64,000 nucleotides of DNA, taken from Oscillospiraceae bacterium (GTDB lineage: Bacteria; Bacillota; Clostridia; Oscillospirales; CAG-272). Positions 6,992-15,870 of the stretch are shown here, one piece after another. The DNA is taken from assembly GCA_015064155.1 (NCBI GenBank), contig SVST01000006.1:54548-118547 (forward strand). Reading direction: 5' to 3'. A program made the translations under genes and the position numbers. Below the pieces are notes generated by a model. The model was not told the DNA's origin. It searched no databases and was given only the letters and a program-made list of their open reading frames with translations. How positions within the stretch are numbered: the stretch's first letter is position 1; each line of letters begins with the position of its first letter.

Positions 6992-9730
6992 ATGTCAAAA
7001 CGGATGCTTGCACTTCTTTTGTGTGCCGTCATGCTCGTATCCAGCCTTGCCGGCTGTACGGCAAAGAAAGCCGACGCCAATGAAGATCCCGGTGCGTACA
7101 TCACCATGTACTTAACCGACGATATCTTTGACTTCGACCCGGCGAATGCGTACACGAATACCGACACGCTCAACGTTGTCAGCTTGATGTTCGATACGTT
7201 GTTCAAGATCGATTCCAACGGAAAGGTCACGAAATCTCTGGTTAAGGACTATAAGTTCAAAACCGATAAGGAAACCAAGGAAACCACCCTTGAGTTGGTT
7301 CTGAAGGAAACGTATTGGAGCAACGGTACGCGCTTGCAGGCAGAGGACGTTGTCTTCGCTTGGAAGCGTCTGCTTTCCTCTTCCAACGATTACGCCGCAG
7401 CTTCGTTGCTGTATGACATCAAGAATGCCCGTGCCGCAAAGGAAGACGACAATATGTCGATCGACAACGTCGGTATTGAGGCAATCAAGATGAACACCCT
7501 GAAGATCACCTTTGAGGGTAACGTTGACAAGGATCAGTTCCTTTTGAACCTGACCAGCGTTGCAACGGCTCCGCTTTTGGAAAGCTACGTAACCAAGAAC
7601 GAGGACTGGGCAAAGAAGCCCTCCACGATGGTTACCAGCGGTCCTTTCAAGCTCGGTAAGATCTACTACAACAAGATGCTCAACGGAAAAACCGAGCGCA
7701 AAGAAGAGGACGCTTATGCCAAGGATTCTACCGGAAACTTCAAAGCACCCGACGACAAAACCGGAAAATACTCGACCTACAGTCTTCGTGAGGTAACCTA
7801 CTTCTATCTGGAGCGCAATCTGTATTACTTCCGTGATCAGGAGCGCGACAGCCTGAAGGCATCGGTTTCCGCTTACCGTATTCTCGTTGACTGCTCTAAG
7901 GATGCCGATGAGATTTTGAATGACTACATCAACGGTAAAATCTTCTACATGGGCAGCATCCCACTTTCGCTCAGAGATGAGGATTACGTAAAGAGCCATC
8001 AACAGGTTTCCAACGCACTTTCTACTTTCATTCTGTACATGAACCAAAACGCGTTCATTTCGGAAGGCACCTACGAATGTAAGGCTTGCGGTGCAACGGT
8101 CAAGCTTTGCGAGCTTGACGATGAGAAGTGTCCAAAATGTAAGGATAAAGAAAAGAAGTTTGTCTTCCATGAAATGAGTGTGGGGAAACCTCTCTTCTCG
8201 AATGCGGTCGTTCGTCAATATCTCTCCGCTGTTATTAACCGCGAAGCAATTGCAAACTCGGTCGTTTACGCAGAAGCCGCAACCGGCTTGGTTTCGCCCG
8301 GTGTATTTGAAAACGGAAAGATCTCCAAAAAGACCGATTTCCGCACGACCGGCTCTGCTCTGCTCTCTACCTCAGCTATGGATCCGACAGAAGCAAGAAA
8401 CGTGCTTGTAGCGAACGGCATCGTTCCCGATAATTATCATTTCTCGATCAAGGTTGCCGAGGATGACGAGGTGAACGTAGCAATCGTTGAGCAGATTGCC
8501 GCAGCATGGTGTAAAATCGGCTTTGACGTTACCGTGAAAAAGGTACAGCCGATCGTTAACAACGACTACCTCAAGGAAATCCAAACGGAACCCGATGATG
8601 TTTGTGACGACCGTTTGCTGGAAGCATTGCAGAGAAACAATTACGAGGTTCTCGCAACCGATTACCTCGCGTTCACCGCAGGTGCCGATTCGGTATTGAT
8701 GAACTTTGCATCCTCTTTCTCGGGTATGGCTCTGGATATGGAAACCGGACGCTTGAAAACGCATACCACCGGTTACATGAGCGTTGAGTATAACACCCTG
8801 ATGGAAGCAATCTACTATCTCCCCTACTACGCAAGTCTGCAGTCCTATGACACCGACAGAAACCTGTACAGACGCGCATTCAATCAGCAGCCCTACGTAG
8901 AAGCAGGCTTGACGTACACCGAGAAAGCAATTCTCTACGTGTCCGACATCACCACCTCTACTCGCGCAGAGACGCAAATTGACAGCACCACGCTGCAAAA
9001 GGTAGCAACCGCTACGACAGCCGCTGCGGCATTGGATGAGCTGTTCGTTTCCATGAGAGAAGCGAATTTCGAGCTCTCTCGCGCATATTCCGTCATCGGC
9101 TCCGCATTCTTGAGTGAAGAGCGAGTAAACGCAGCACTTGCCGATGCAGAAGCCGCAAAAGATGCCGCTAAGGAAGCAATCATTAAGGCAAGCGAGGCTA
9201 CGGTTGAAGCCAACAAGGCAGCAAACAAAGCCAACGAAGTAATTCAGGCTCAGGCTGCTGCCGCTAAGGAAACCATGAATGCAGCACTTGCAACCTTGGT
9301 TGAAAAGGCTGAGGCATTGGAAAATCTCTTCCGCACCATTCAGGAAGAAGTAAAGACGCTTGCGCAAAGACAAAAGGGCAATACCTTGTACGAGCTGATG
9401 GGACAAATTTACGCACAGAACGGAATTACCCCCACGACCGATTCCTCCAAGTGGGCTGCACAAAAGGCAACTCTCTTGCACAAGGCAGAAGCGCTTTTGA
9501 TGACCGATCTGCCCGTAATTCCCGTTGTATTCAACAAGAATGCCGTTATGTACAGCGATCAGCTGTCCAGCGTAAACTACAAGTTTACTTCCTACTACAC
9601 CCCCTACTACTTCACCAAGACCTCTTTGAAGAACTATAAAGAGTACACCTACTACAGCGAATCGCAAAAAGCAACCGTTTCCCTGTTCTCCGACTTCCCC
9701 AACATCGACTGGTCGAAGATCGGTAAATAA
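6992..9730 (+). CDS. Oversized OppA-like ABC-transporter solute-binding lipoprotein with zinc-ribbon and helical insertions
   Basis: A 912-residue family 5 extracellular solute-binding protein (peptide or nickel type). ATG at 6992 follows AAGAGGAGGA. Residues 1-20 are a lipoprotein signal ending in SSLAGC. The SBP_bac_5 core is recognisable in DIFDFDPANAYTNTDTLNVV, YWSNGTRLQAEDVVFAWKR and SAVINREAIANSVV. Two features are unusual for the family: a CxxC...CxxC element at about 363-383 (CKACG then CPKCK), which looks like a rubredoxin-type zinc ribbon, and an Ala/Glu/Lys-rich helical stretch at about 707-800. Normal members have about 540 residues. No permease or ATPase genes adjoin it, so it either serves a distant transporter or acts alone. 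Substrate unknown. Confidence 0.85.
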   Translation: MSKRMLALLLCAVMLVSSLAGCTAKKADANEDPGAYITMYLTDDIFDFDPANAYTNTDTLNVVSLMFDTLFKIDSNGKVTKSLVKDYKFKTDKETKETTLELVLKETYWSNGTRLQAEDVVFAWKRLLSSSNDYAAASLLYDIKNARAAKEDDNMSIDNVGIEAIKMNTLKITFEGNVDKDQFLLNLTSVATAPLLESYVTKNEDWAKKPSTMVTSGPFKLGKIYYNKMLNGKTERKEEDAYAKDSTGNFKAPDDKTGKYSTYSLREVTYFYLERNLYYFRDQERDSLKASVSAYRILVDCSKDADEILNDYINGKIFYMGSIPLSLRDEDYVKSHQQVSNALSTFILYMNQNAFISEGTYECKACGATVKLCELDDEKCPKCKDKEKKFVFHEMSVGKPLFSNAVVRQYLSAVINREAIANSVVYAEAATGLVSPGVFENGKISKKTDFRTTGSALLSTSAMDPTEARNVLVANGIVPDNYHFSIKVAEDDEVNVAIVEQIAAAWCKIGFDVTVKKVQPIVNNDYLKEIQTEPDDVCDDRLLEALQRNNYEVLATDYLAFTAGADSVLMNFASSFSGMALDMETGRLKTHTTGYMSVEYNTLMEAIYYLPYYASLQSYDTDRNLYRRAFNQQPYVEAGLTYTEKAILYVSDITTSTRAETQIDSTTLQKVATATTAAAALDELFVSMREANFELSRAYSVIGSAFLSEERVNAALADAEAAKDAAKEAIIKASEATVEANKAANKANEVIQAQAAAAKETMNAALATLVEKAEALENLFRTIQEEVKTLAQRQKGNTLYELMGQIYAQNGITPTTDSSKWAAQKATLLHKAEALLMTDLPVIPVVFNKNAVMYSDQLSSVNYKFTSYYTPYYFTKTSLKNYKEYTYYSESQKATVSLFSDFPNIDWSKIGK

Positions 9731-9737
9731 GCTTTTG

Positions 9738-9769
9738 AGAGCAACCGCAAATCGCGGTTGCTCTTTTTT
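9738..9769 (+). terminator. Intrinsic terminator of the solute-binding protein gene
   Basis: An 11-bp stem (AGAGCAACCGC with GCGGTTGCTCT), loop AAATC, then a run of T. Confidence 0.93.
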
Positions 9770-9828
9770 GAGTTTTTCAAGTCTTTATAACTCTTATAAC
9801 TCTTTTTCGTTCTTTTTTATAAAAAAAC

Positions 9829-9857
9829 TTGACAAACAAAAAAAAGTATGGTATACT
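9829..9857 (+). promoter_or_regulatory. Strong sigma-A promoter of the pheST T-box transcript
   Basis: TTGACA at 9829-9834, 17 nt, TATACT at 9852-9857 with TGG before it (extended -10). Confidence 0.88.
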
Positions 9858-9864
9858 ATTTCGG

Positions 9865-10120
9865 TAAAGAAAATGCGATGAAAAAGTTCGCCACCAAAGA
9901 TCAGTATCACAGAGAGTGCCGCCTTGGCTGTAAGCGGTATATACAACTTTGCTTGGCATTTCGCTTTGGAGCAGATCGAATGAACACGTCGGCATGGCGC
10001 CAAGTTCGATACGGTGGGCACCGTTATATGCCGTCAAAGTGTTGGCTTTGAGCCGAAATTCGGGTGGTACCGCGGGTCGCATGCGTCTCGTCCTGATTAT
10101 GGACGGGCGTTTTTTTGTTG
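9865..10120 (+). promoter_or_regulatory. T-box riboswitch, predicted tRNA-Phe specific
   Basis: A leader that senses uncharged tRNA and controls transcription of pheST. Stem I contains the conserved AGAGAG and distal-loop elements (about 9910-9935). Aligned by eye with the glyQS leader, the specifier triplet falls at 9960-9962, reading TTC (Phe) and followed by GCTTTGGAGC. The T-box sequence GGGTGGTACCGCGG is at 10062-10075; its UGG-type bulge pairs with the tRNA acceptor end. The competing terminator follows at 10084-10118 (TCGTCC...GGACGG, then seven T). The specifier assignment is inference from that alignment; the T-box itself is certain. Confidence 0.93.
10084..10118 (+). terminator. T-box regulated terminator
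   Basis: Stem of TCTCGTCC with GGACGGGCG around the loop TGATTAT, followed by TTTTTTT. When uncharged tRNA binds, the 5' arm is expected to be sequestered by the antiterminator formed with the T-box sequence. Confidence 0.85.
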
Positions 10121-10170
10121 CCTCCATTCCCCCCTATTCCATCGAACAGCCAGAAAGGAAGTATATTAAA

Positions 10171-11184
10171 ATGAAAGAAAAACTGTCAAAAATTCTTGAT
10201 GAAGCATTGGCATTGGTGCAAGCTCCCGATGCCGATATTGAACAAATCAAGATCAAGTATTTAGGCAAAAAGGGAGAGCTGACCGCCGTTTTGCGCGGAA
10301 TGGGTGCCTTGTCCGCAGAGGAGCGTCCGATCGTCGGACAGCTTGCAAACGAGGTTCGTGCGCAGATCGAGGCTGCCATCGGAGAAAAAACCAAGCAGCT
10401 TCAAGCAAAAGCCCTGGAGGAAAAGCTCAAGGCAGAAAAGCTGGACGTCACAATGCCCGGAAAAGCGTTGCCGATGGGTCATATTCACCCCCTGACGCAG
10501 GTACAGCGCGAGCTGGAAGAAATCTTTATCGGCATGGGCTTTTCGATTGCCGAGGGTCCCGAGGTGGAATTGGATTACTACAATTTCCAAGCACTCAATA
10601 TTCCCGAAAACCACCCTGCACGCGATACGCAGGACACCTTCTACATTTCCGATAACGTCCTGCTGCGTTCGCAGACCTCTCCCGTTCAGGTTCGTACCAT
10701 GGAGCATCAGAAGCCTCCGATCCGCGTGATCTCGCCCGGTCGCGTATACCGTTCCGATGCGCTGGACGCAACCCACTCTCCCCTTTTCCATCAATTGGAG
10801 GGTCTTGTGGTAGACAAGGGGATTACAATGAGCGATCTGAAAGGAACCTTGGAGATTTTTGCGAAGAAAATGTTTGGAGAGGGCACGAAGATCCGCTTCC
10901 GTCCCCACCACTTCCCGTTCACCGAGCCTTCGGCTGAGGTTGACGTTTCCTGCTTCGTTTGCGGCGGAAAGGGCTGCAGACTTTGCAAGGGTGAGGGCTG
11001 GATCGAGATCCTCGGCGCAGGTATGGTACATCCCTTTGTTCTCTCGAACTGCAACATTGACCCCGAAGAATACTCGGGCTTTGCATTCGGTATGGGTATC
11101 GAACGTATTGCCATGACCAAATACGGTGTTGACGATATCCGTTTGTTCTACGAAAACGACGAACGCTTCCTCAAGCAGTTCTGA
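10171..11184 (+). CDS. pheS: Phenylalanyl-tRNA synthetase alpha subunit
   Basis: Catalytic subunit of the (alpha-beta)2 PheRS that charges tRNA-Phe. 337 residues, normal length. An N-terminal coiled coil (about 1-85) binds tRNA; the class II core follows, with [15 protein letters not shown] (motif 2 region), the [17 protein letters not shown] segment and the motif 3 [13 protein letters not shown]. The sequence also has the Cys-rich [17 protein letters not shown] loop. ATG at 10171 with AGAAAGGAAG upstream; the open frame extends back into the T-box but that part is leader RNA. It is followed 17 nt later by pheT. Confidence 0.98.
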   Translation: MKEKLSKILDEALALVQAPDADIEQIKIKYLGKKGELTAVLRGMGALSAEERPIVGQLANEVRAQIEAAIGEKTKQLQAKALEEKLKAEKLDVTMPGKALPMGHIHPLTQVQRELEEIFIGMGFSIAEGPEVELDYYNFQALNIPENHPARDTQDTFYISDNVLLRSQTSPVQVRTMEHQKPPIRVISPGRVYRSDALDATHSPLFHQLEGLVVDKGITMSDLKGTLEIFAKKMFGEGTKIRFRPHHFPFTEPSAEVDVSCFVCGGKGCRLCKGEGWIEILGAGMVHPFVLSNCNIDPEEYSGFAFGMGIERIAMTKYGVDDIRLFYENDERFLKQF

Positions 11185-11201
11185 TAGGAGGGAATTGAAC
11201 T

Positions 11202-13607
11202 ATGAATCTTTCAAGAAATTGGCTTTCGGATTTCGTCAACGTTGACGATATCGATAATAAAACCTACTGTGACAAGCTGACGCTGACCGGCTCCAAGGTA
11301 GAGGGCTTTGAGGTGCTTGGCGACGACATTGAAAACGTAGTCGTTGCAAAGGTAACAAGCATGGAAAAGCACCCCGATTCCGATCACCTTTGGATCTGCC
11401 GCTTGGATGCGGGCGAGAAAGCAGGTCACGACATTCAAATCGTAACCGGAGCGCAAAACGTGTTTGTCGGCGCGTTGGTTCCTGCTGCGATCCCGGTTGC
11501 AAAGCTTCCCGACGGCATTGTAATCAAGGACGGAAAGCTGCGCGGCGTTGAATCTCACGGTATGCTCTGCTCAATGGGCGAATTGAAGCTGACCACCCAT
11601 GAATGCCCCGGAAAAGAAGAGAACGGCATTCTGATTCTTGACGAGGAATTTGAAAACCGCGTCGGTGACGATATTCGCGACGTATTGATGCTGAAGGATA
11701 CCACCGTGGAGTTTGAGATCACCTCGAACCGCCCCGACTGTCTTTCCGTGATCGGTCTTGCAAGAGAAACCGCGGTCAGCTTTGACCGTGAAATGAACGT
11801 CCCCACCCCCGTTGTAAAGGGCTCCGGCGACGGTGATAGCATCAATAACTATATCAAGGTAGGAATTTCCGCGCCCGATCTCTGCTACCGTTATGCGGCA
11901 AGAGTGGTCAAGAACGTAAAAATCCAGCCCTCTCCCATGTGGATGCGGATGCGCCTCCGTGCCGCAGGCGTGCGCCCGATCAACAACATCGTTGACATCA
12001 CCAACTACGTCATGCTGGAGTACGGTCAGCCGATGCACGCTTTCGATTACACACAGCTCGAAGGGGCTGCAATCGACGTTCGCCGTGCCGCAAACGGAGA
12101 ATCGTTCCGTTCCTTGGACGATATCGATCACACGCTGGATTCTTCCATGCTGGTCATTGCAGACAGCAAAAAGGCTTGCGCGCTTGCCGGTGTTATGGGC
12201 GGTGCAAACTCCGAAATCAAGGATTCTACCAAAACGGTCGTGTTTGAATCGGCTTGCTTTAACGGTGCGTCGGTTCGTGTAACCGCCAAGAAAAACGGGA
12301 TGCGTACCGAATCCTCCGCACGCTTTGAAAAAGGCTTGGATCCCGAAAACTGTATGGCAGGCTTGGAGCGTGCATGCGAGCTGGTTGAGCTGCTCGGTGC
12401 AGGTGACGTGGTAAACGGCGTCATCGACGTATATCCCAATCCCGCAGAAGAAACCGTGCTTCCCTTTACCCCCGCGCGCTACAACCAATTCCTTGGCATG
12501 AAAATTCCCGAGGAGCACATGGTCACCACGCTGACCCGTCTTGGCTGTAAGATCGAAAACGGCAGCATTCGCGTGCCGTCCTTCCGTGCCGATCTTGGCT
12601 GTATGAACGATATTGCCGAGGAGGTTTGCCGTATCTACGGATACGATCAGATCGAATCCACGGGTATGACGGCAGAAACCACGCTTGGCGGCAGAACTGC
12701 CGTTCAGCAGTTTGAATTGGATACCGAAGCAGCAATGGTCGGTATGGGACTTTCGCAGATCCACACCTTCTCCTTTATCAGCCCCAAGTATTACGACAAT
12801 ATTCGCATGCCGGTCGACTCGCCCCTGCGCCGTTCGGTGGTGATCTCCAACCCCTTGGGCGAGGATACCAGCGTTATGCGTACCACGGCTCTCCCCTCTA
12901 TGATGGAGGTTTTGGCAAGAAACAATAATTTCAACAACGAAACGGCTCGTTTGTTTGAAATTGCTACCATCTACCTGCCCCGCGAATCGGCAAATGAACT
13001 GCCCGAAGAGAAAAAGGTTCTCACCGTCGGTCTTTACGGTGCCACCGATTTCTACGCCCTGAAAGGCATTTGCGAAAACATGCTGACCTTGGCAGGCATC
13101 AAGGACGCAACCTTTACGGCTTGCACCGAAAATCCCTCTTACCATCCCGGCCGCTGTGCCGTGATTTTGGATCAAACCGGAAAACAACTTGCCGTTTTCG
13201 GTCAGGCACACCCCCTGATGGCAGAAAATTATGGGCTTTCGATCCCCGTTTACGCAGCAGAAATTGATTTCGATGCAATTTTTGCGTGCGGAAATACCAA
13301 GAAAGCGTATCAACCCCTGCCGAAGTATCCCGCAACCACCCGCGACTTCTCTTTCGTTTGTCCCGAGGAGATGGAAGTGGGCGCGATTGAGGGTGTCATG
13401 GCAAAGGCAGGCGGAAAGCTGGTTGAAAACGTGGCTTTGTTTGATATCTACCGCGGTCCTCAGCTCGGCGAGGGCAAAAAGTCGGTTTCCTTGCGCGTTA
13501 CCCTGCGCGCGGCAGACCGTACGCTCACCGTTGAAGAGGCAGACAAGGTCAGCAAGAAGATTCTGAACGATTTGAAGTTCAAGATGGGACTGGAGCTGAG
13601 AGGCTGA
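11202..13607 (+). CDS. pheT: Phenylalanyl-tRNA synthetase beta subunit
   Basis: Structural and editing subunit of PheRS. 801 residues, full length. In order: N-terminal domain (MNLSRNWLSDFV), EMAP/tRNA-binding OB fold at about 40-150 (VTSMEKHPDSDHLWICRLDAG), the B3/B4 editing domain at about 205-370, the B5 domain at about 400-470, the catalytic-like core, and a C-terminal ferredoxin-fold anticodon-binding domain (YPATTRDFSFVCPEEM to the end). Start has TAGGAGGG upstream. It is in the T-box controlled operon with pheS, and the deacetylase-like gene starts 2 nt after its stop. Confidence 0.98.
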   Translation: MNLSRNWLSDFVNVDDIDNKTYCDKLTLTGSKVEGFEVLGDDIENVVVAKVTSMEKHPDSDHLWICRLDAGEKAGHDIQIVTGAQNVFVGALVPAAIPVAKLPDGIVIKDGKLRGVESHGMLCSMGELKLTTHECPGKEENGILILDEEFENRVGDDIRDVLMLKDTTVEFEITSNRPDCLSVIGLARETAVSFDREMNVPTPVVKGSGDGDSINNYIKVGISAPDLCYRYAARVVKNVKIQPSPMWMRMRLRAAGVRPINNIVDITNYVMLEYGQPMHAFDYTQLEGAAIDVRRAANGESFRSLDDIDHTLDSSMLVIADSKKACALAGVMGGANSEIKDSTKTVVFESACFNGASVRVTAKKNGMRTESSARFEKGLDPENCMAGLERACELVELLGAGDVVNGVIDVYPNPAEETVLPFTPARYNQFLGMKIPEEHMVTTLTRLGCKIENGSIRVPSFRADLGCMNDIAEEVCRIYGYDQIESTGMTAETTLGGRTAVQQFELDTEAAMVGMGLSQIHTFSFISPKYYDNIRMPVDSPLRRSVVISNPLGEDTSVMRTTALPSMMEVLARNNNFNNETARLFEIATIYLPRESANELPEEKKVLTVGLYGATDFYALKGICENMLTLAGIKDATFTACTENPSYHPGRCAVILDQTGKQLAVFGQAHPLMAENYGLSIPVYAAEIDFDAIFACGNTKKAYQPLPKYPATTRDFSFVCPEEMEVGAIEGVMAKAGGKLVENVALFDIYRGPQLGEGKKSVSLRVTLRAADRTLTVEEADKVSKKILNDLKFKMGLELRG

Positions 13608-13609
13608 TT

Positions 13610-14536
13610 ATGAAAGCTGTTGATACCAAGTTTTTCCCCGGTTGGGTCAGAAAATCGATCACCTTTACGATCGACGACGGAAACGTCCGCTTGGACCGCA
13701 AGTTTTTGGATATCACCGAGCCTGCGGGGCTGAGGGGTACGTTTAATCTGCATACGCCACTGAAACGGCTGGACGCACAAGGCTACCGCGATTTTTACCG
13801 CGGCTATGAGATCGCGAATCATTGCAAATACCATGCCTACGGAATGACCCCCGAAACAAAACGTCCGATCAAAAACGAGCCCTTTGACAGAGAAACCGCC
13901 GATAAAGCCTGCCTTTATCCCGATGAAAAAGAAGGTCTTTACCGCGTTTACACCTATAATTGGTGCTACGCTGCCACCAACGAGGTCTATATGGACTGCG
14001 TGCGCGCGGCTACAGAAGAGCTGGAGGACGTTTTCGGGAAAGGAACGGTCAAGGACTACGTTTGGCCGTGCGGTGAACAGCATAATGCCGCTTTAATCGA
14101 AAAGCTCAAGGTGGAGGGCGGCTTCCGTTCAATCCGCAAAACCGGTTGCATCGGTGCAGATTCCGGCTTTGCAATGCCTGCCGACCGTATGGCTTGGAGC
14201 TACAATGCCAACAATTCCAATCTTCGAGAGCTTTCCAAGGCTTTCGACGAATATCCAGATGACGGTCACCTGAAATTTTTCTGCTTCGGCGTTCACTCCC
14301 ACGACTTTGAAAATGCAAATTGTTGGGATGTGCTGGAGGATTTCTGCCGCGATCTCGGAAACCGCCCGAACGACTTCTGGTATGCCTCAGTTGGAGAAAT
14401 CTTTGATTACGAGGATGCCGTCAAGGCATTGACGGTCACCGAAACCGAGATCAAAAACGACTCCCCGATCGATCTGTACGTCAAGATCGACGGCGAGCCC
14501 GTGATGATCAAAGCAAATTCGGTTTATACACTTTAA
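13610..14536 (+). CDS. Polysaccharide deacetylase-like (NodB-type) protein
   Basis: 308 residues. The segment ITFTIDDGNVRLD near the start and the ANHCKYHAYG segment with two histidines match the NodB-type deacetylase Asp-Asp and His-x3-His metal site; YVWPCGE resembles motif 3. It carries no signal peptide, so it probably acts on a cytoplasmic or small sugar substrate rather than on the wall. It starts 2 nt after pheT and so shares the T-box controlled transcript, although no functional link to tRNA charging is apparent. It ends 67 bp before a bidirectional terminator. Substrate unknown. Confidence 0.75.
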   Translation: MKAVDTKFFPGWVRKSITFTIDDGNVRLDRKFLDITEPAGLRGTFNLHTPLKRLDAQGYRDFYRGYEIANHCKYHAYGMTPETKRPIKNEPFDRETADKACLYPDEKEGLYRVYTYNWCYAATNEVYMDCVRAATEELEDVFGKGTVKDYVWPCGEQHNAALIEKLKVEGGFRSIRKTGCIGADSGFAMPADRMAWSYNANNSNLRELSKAFDEYPDDGHLKFFCFGVHSHDFENANCWDVLEDFCRDLGNRPNDFWYASVGEIFDYEDAVKALTVTETEIKNDSPIDLYVKIDGEPVMIKANSVYTL

Positions 14537-14603
14537 AAAATTTACACTATGAGCGACCATTGATCATCCTGCGAATAATCAAAATTGCTACACAGCAAAC
14601 AAC

Positions 14604-14650
14604 AAATAACCCCGACAGATTGTAAAAAGGTCCGTCGGGGTTATTTTACG
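14604..14650. terminator. Bidirectional terminator after the pheST operon
   Basis: A 13-bp perfect stem (AAATAACCCCGAC at 14604-14616 with 14634-14646) and a 17-nt loop. Its right edge includes the first base of the stop codon of the convergent HAD gene, so it serves both directions. Confidence 0.88.
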
Positions 14651-15275
14651 AATGTAACAGAAGTGCGTTGTCCAACTCTTCGAATGAGTTAACCTGTTCT
14701 CCCGCATACTGTTCATTGTATCTATTAAAAAGAATAGCGTTTATTCCGAGCTTTTGAGCAGATAATATATTGTTTATGCTATCGTCAATAAACAAGCATT
14801 CATTGGCATTTGCTTGTATTTGTTTTAACGTGATGTCGTATATTTGCAAATCAGGCTTTCTACAATGTACTTCTCCGCTGACTATCTTGTGTTTGAAATA
14901 CTTATCCAATCCGAAAAATTTTGTTATATATTTACTCCATTCGGCAACATCTGTAGATAATAAAACAAAATCGTATCGCTTGTAATATTTCTCAGCAAAA
15001 GAGATAAAAAACTGATCAAAAGATAAATAGTTTTCAATGTAATTTTTCATATGGTATTCGGTATCTTTATAGCCCAATGCGGACAGAAAGTGGTGGGAAC
15101 TAATTTCTCCCAAGCCTGCTTTGGCAAACAATTTTTCCTTTTCAAGCAAAGTTTTTATTCTCTCATGTTCTGAAGCCTCAAAATGTTCATACGTATAGGG
15201 TATAAAAATTCCCGTTCTTTCCTTTAATATGACTCCGTACATATCAATTATTAAAGTTGTTATAGTATTAGACAT
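14646..15275 (-). CDS. HAD-superfamily hydrolase, variant motif I
   Basis: 209 residues with HAD order: motif I in IIDMYGVIL, motif II in VLLSTDV, the motif III lysine in RKPDLQIY and motif IV in FIDDSINN. The second Asp of the usual DxD motif I is replaced by Tyr (D-M-Y-G-V), which may alter or abolish phosphatase activity. ATG at 15275 has AAGGAG upstream. Codon use is AT-rich compared with the flanking core genes, and it lies directly downstream of a REP-associated transposase on the same strand, which suggests recent acquisition. Substrate unknown. Confidence 0.8.
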   Translation of the reverse strand: MSNTITTLIIDMYGVILKERTGIFIPYTYEHFEASEHERIKTLLEKEKLFAKAGLGEISSHHFLSALGYKDTEYHMKNYIENYLSFDQFFISFAEKYYKRYDFVLLSTDVAEWSKYITKFFGLDKYFKHKIVSGEVHCRKPDLQIYDITLKQIQANANECLFIDDSINNILSAQKLGINAILFNRYNEQYAGEQVNSFEELDNALLLHS

Positions 15276-15353
15276 AACATAAATGCTCCTTAATCAAATT
15301 GCTTTTTTATCGCCGATTCGCTTTTGCAAAGAAATTGGGTAAATCCCATACTC

Positions 15354-15860
15354 CTATTCCTCTGTGTGTAAATGGTCATATTGCCAACGAATCGGATTTT
15401 CATAGATATACTTTATGTGTTCTTCGTAATCCTTGCAATTCCTAATAACATGATCAATGAAACGTTTTTGCCAAATTGAAAAACCTATACGCTTTGTAAT
15501 ATATCCCTTTAATTGTTGAACCACCCTCGACATTGTAGGGGCGACCATCGGTCGTCCGTATTCATCGGCACGAATAATCAATAGCAAATGAATATGATCA
15601 GGCATTATCACATAATAATCGACATCTATTGCAGGATATGTTGAAGAAATATTGTTTATAGCTTCATCAACAATAATTCCATATGTTGATAAAGCAATAT
15701 CTTGCGGACGACTAATAGTCGTCCCTAGGTTTTCCCAAAAATAATTACGTCGTTCTGATGTGCATATTGTCAAGAAATATCCCCCCGGCGAACTATAGTC
15801 ATAATTTTTGAGCCGTATATCTTTTCTTTTCGGTAATTCTGTTTTGTTATCCATATTCAT
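15354..15860 (-). CDS. rayT: REP-associated tyrosine transposase (IS200-like, HUH/Y1 family)
   Basis: A 168-residue RAYT/TnpA-REP protein: KNYDYSSPGGYFLTICTSER at the start, the HUH motif in MPDHIHLLL, and the closing block HIKYIYENPIRW. Such proteins cut and join single-stranded REP hairpins and are usually domesticated. ATG at 15860; an alternative ATG two codons later (15854) fits equally well. A promoter lies at 15871-15899. Two REP-like palindromes occur inside the gene, at 15535-15557 and 15706-15728, both in frame; the first encodes GRPMVAPT. A tandem REP array lies just upstream at 15957-16209. The gene appears intact. Confidence 0.9.
   Translation of the reverse strand: MNMDNKTELPKRKDIRLKNYDYSSPGGYFLTICTSERRNYFWENLGTTISRPQDIALSTYGIIVDEAINNISSTYPAIDVDYYVIMPDHIHLLLIIRADEYGRPMVAPTMSRVVQQLKGYITKRIGFSIWQKRFIDHVIRNCKDYEEHIKYIYENPIRWQYDHLHTEE
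15535..15557. repeat. REP-like palindrome inside rayT, copy A
   Basis: GTAGGG tail at 15535-15540, then GGCGACC-ATC-GGTCGTCC. It matches the repeat unit of the neighbouring array (GGACGACC-GAT-GGTCGTCC reversed) except for one base. It lies in frame after the HUH motif codons. Confidence 0.9.
15706..15728. repeat. REP-like palindrome inside rayT, copy B
   Basis: GGACGACTA-A-TAGTCGTCC, a perfect 9-bp arm palindrome followed by CCCTAG. It is oriented opposite to copy A, so the GTAGGG-type ends point outward and the pair brackets 194 bp that include the HUH codons. Confidence 0.85.
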
Positions 15861-15870
15861 CACCCATACA

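Noticed and set aside
9949..10170. N-terminal extension of PheS
   Set aside because: The extension lies in the T-box leader and runs through the terminator; the ATG at 10171 has a proper ribosome-binding site and gives the normal PheS N-terminus.
11571..13313. 580-residue open frame antisense to pheT
   Set aside because: A shadow of the biased codon use of pheT; no ribosome-binding site and no recognisable domain.
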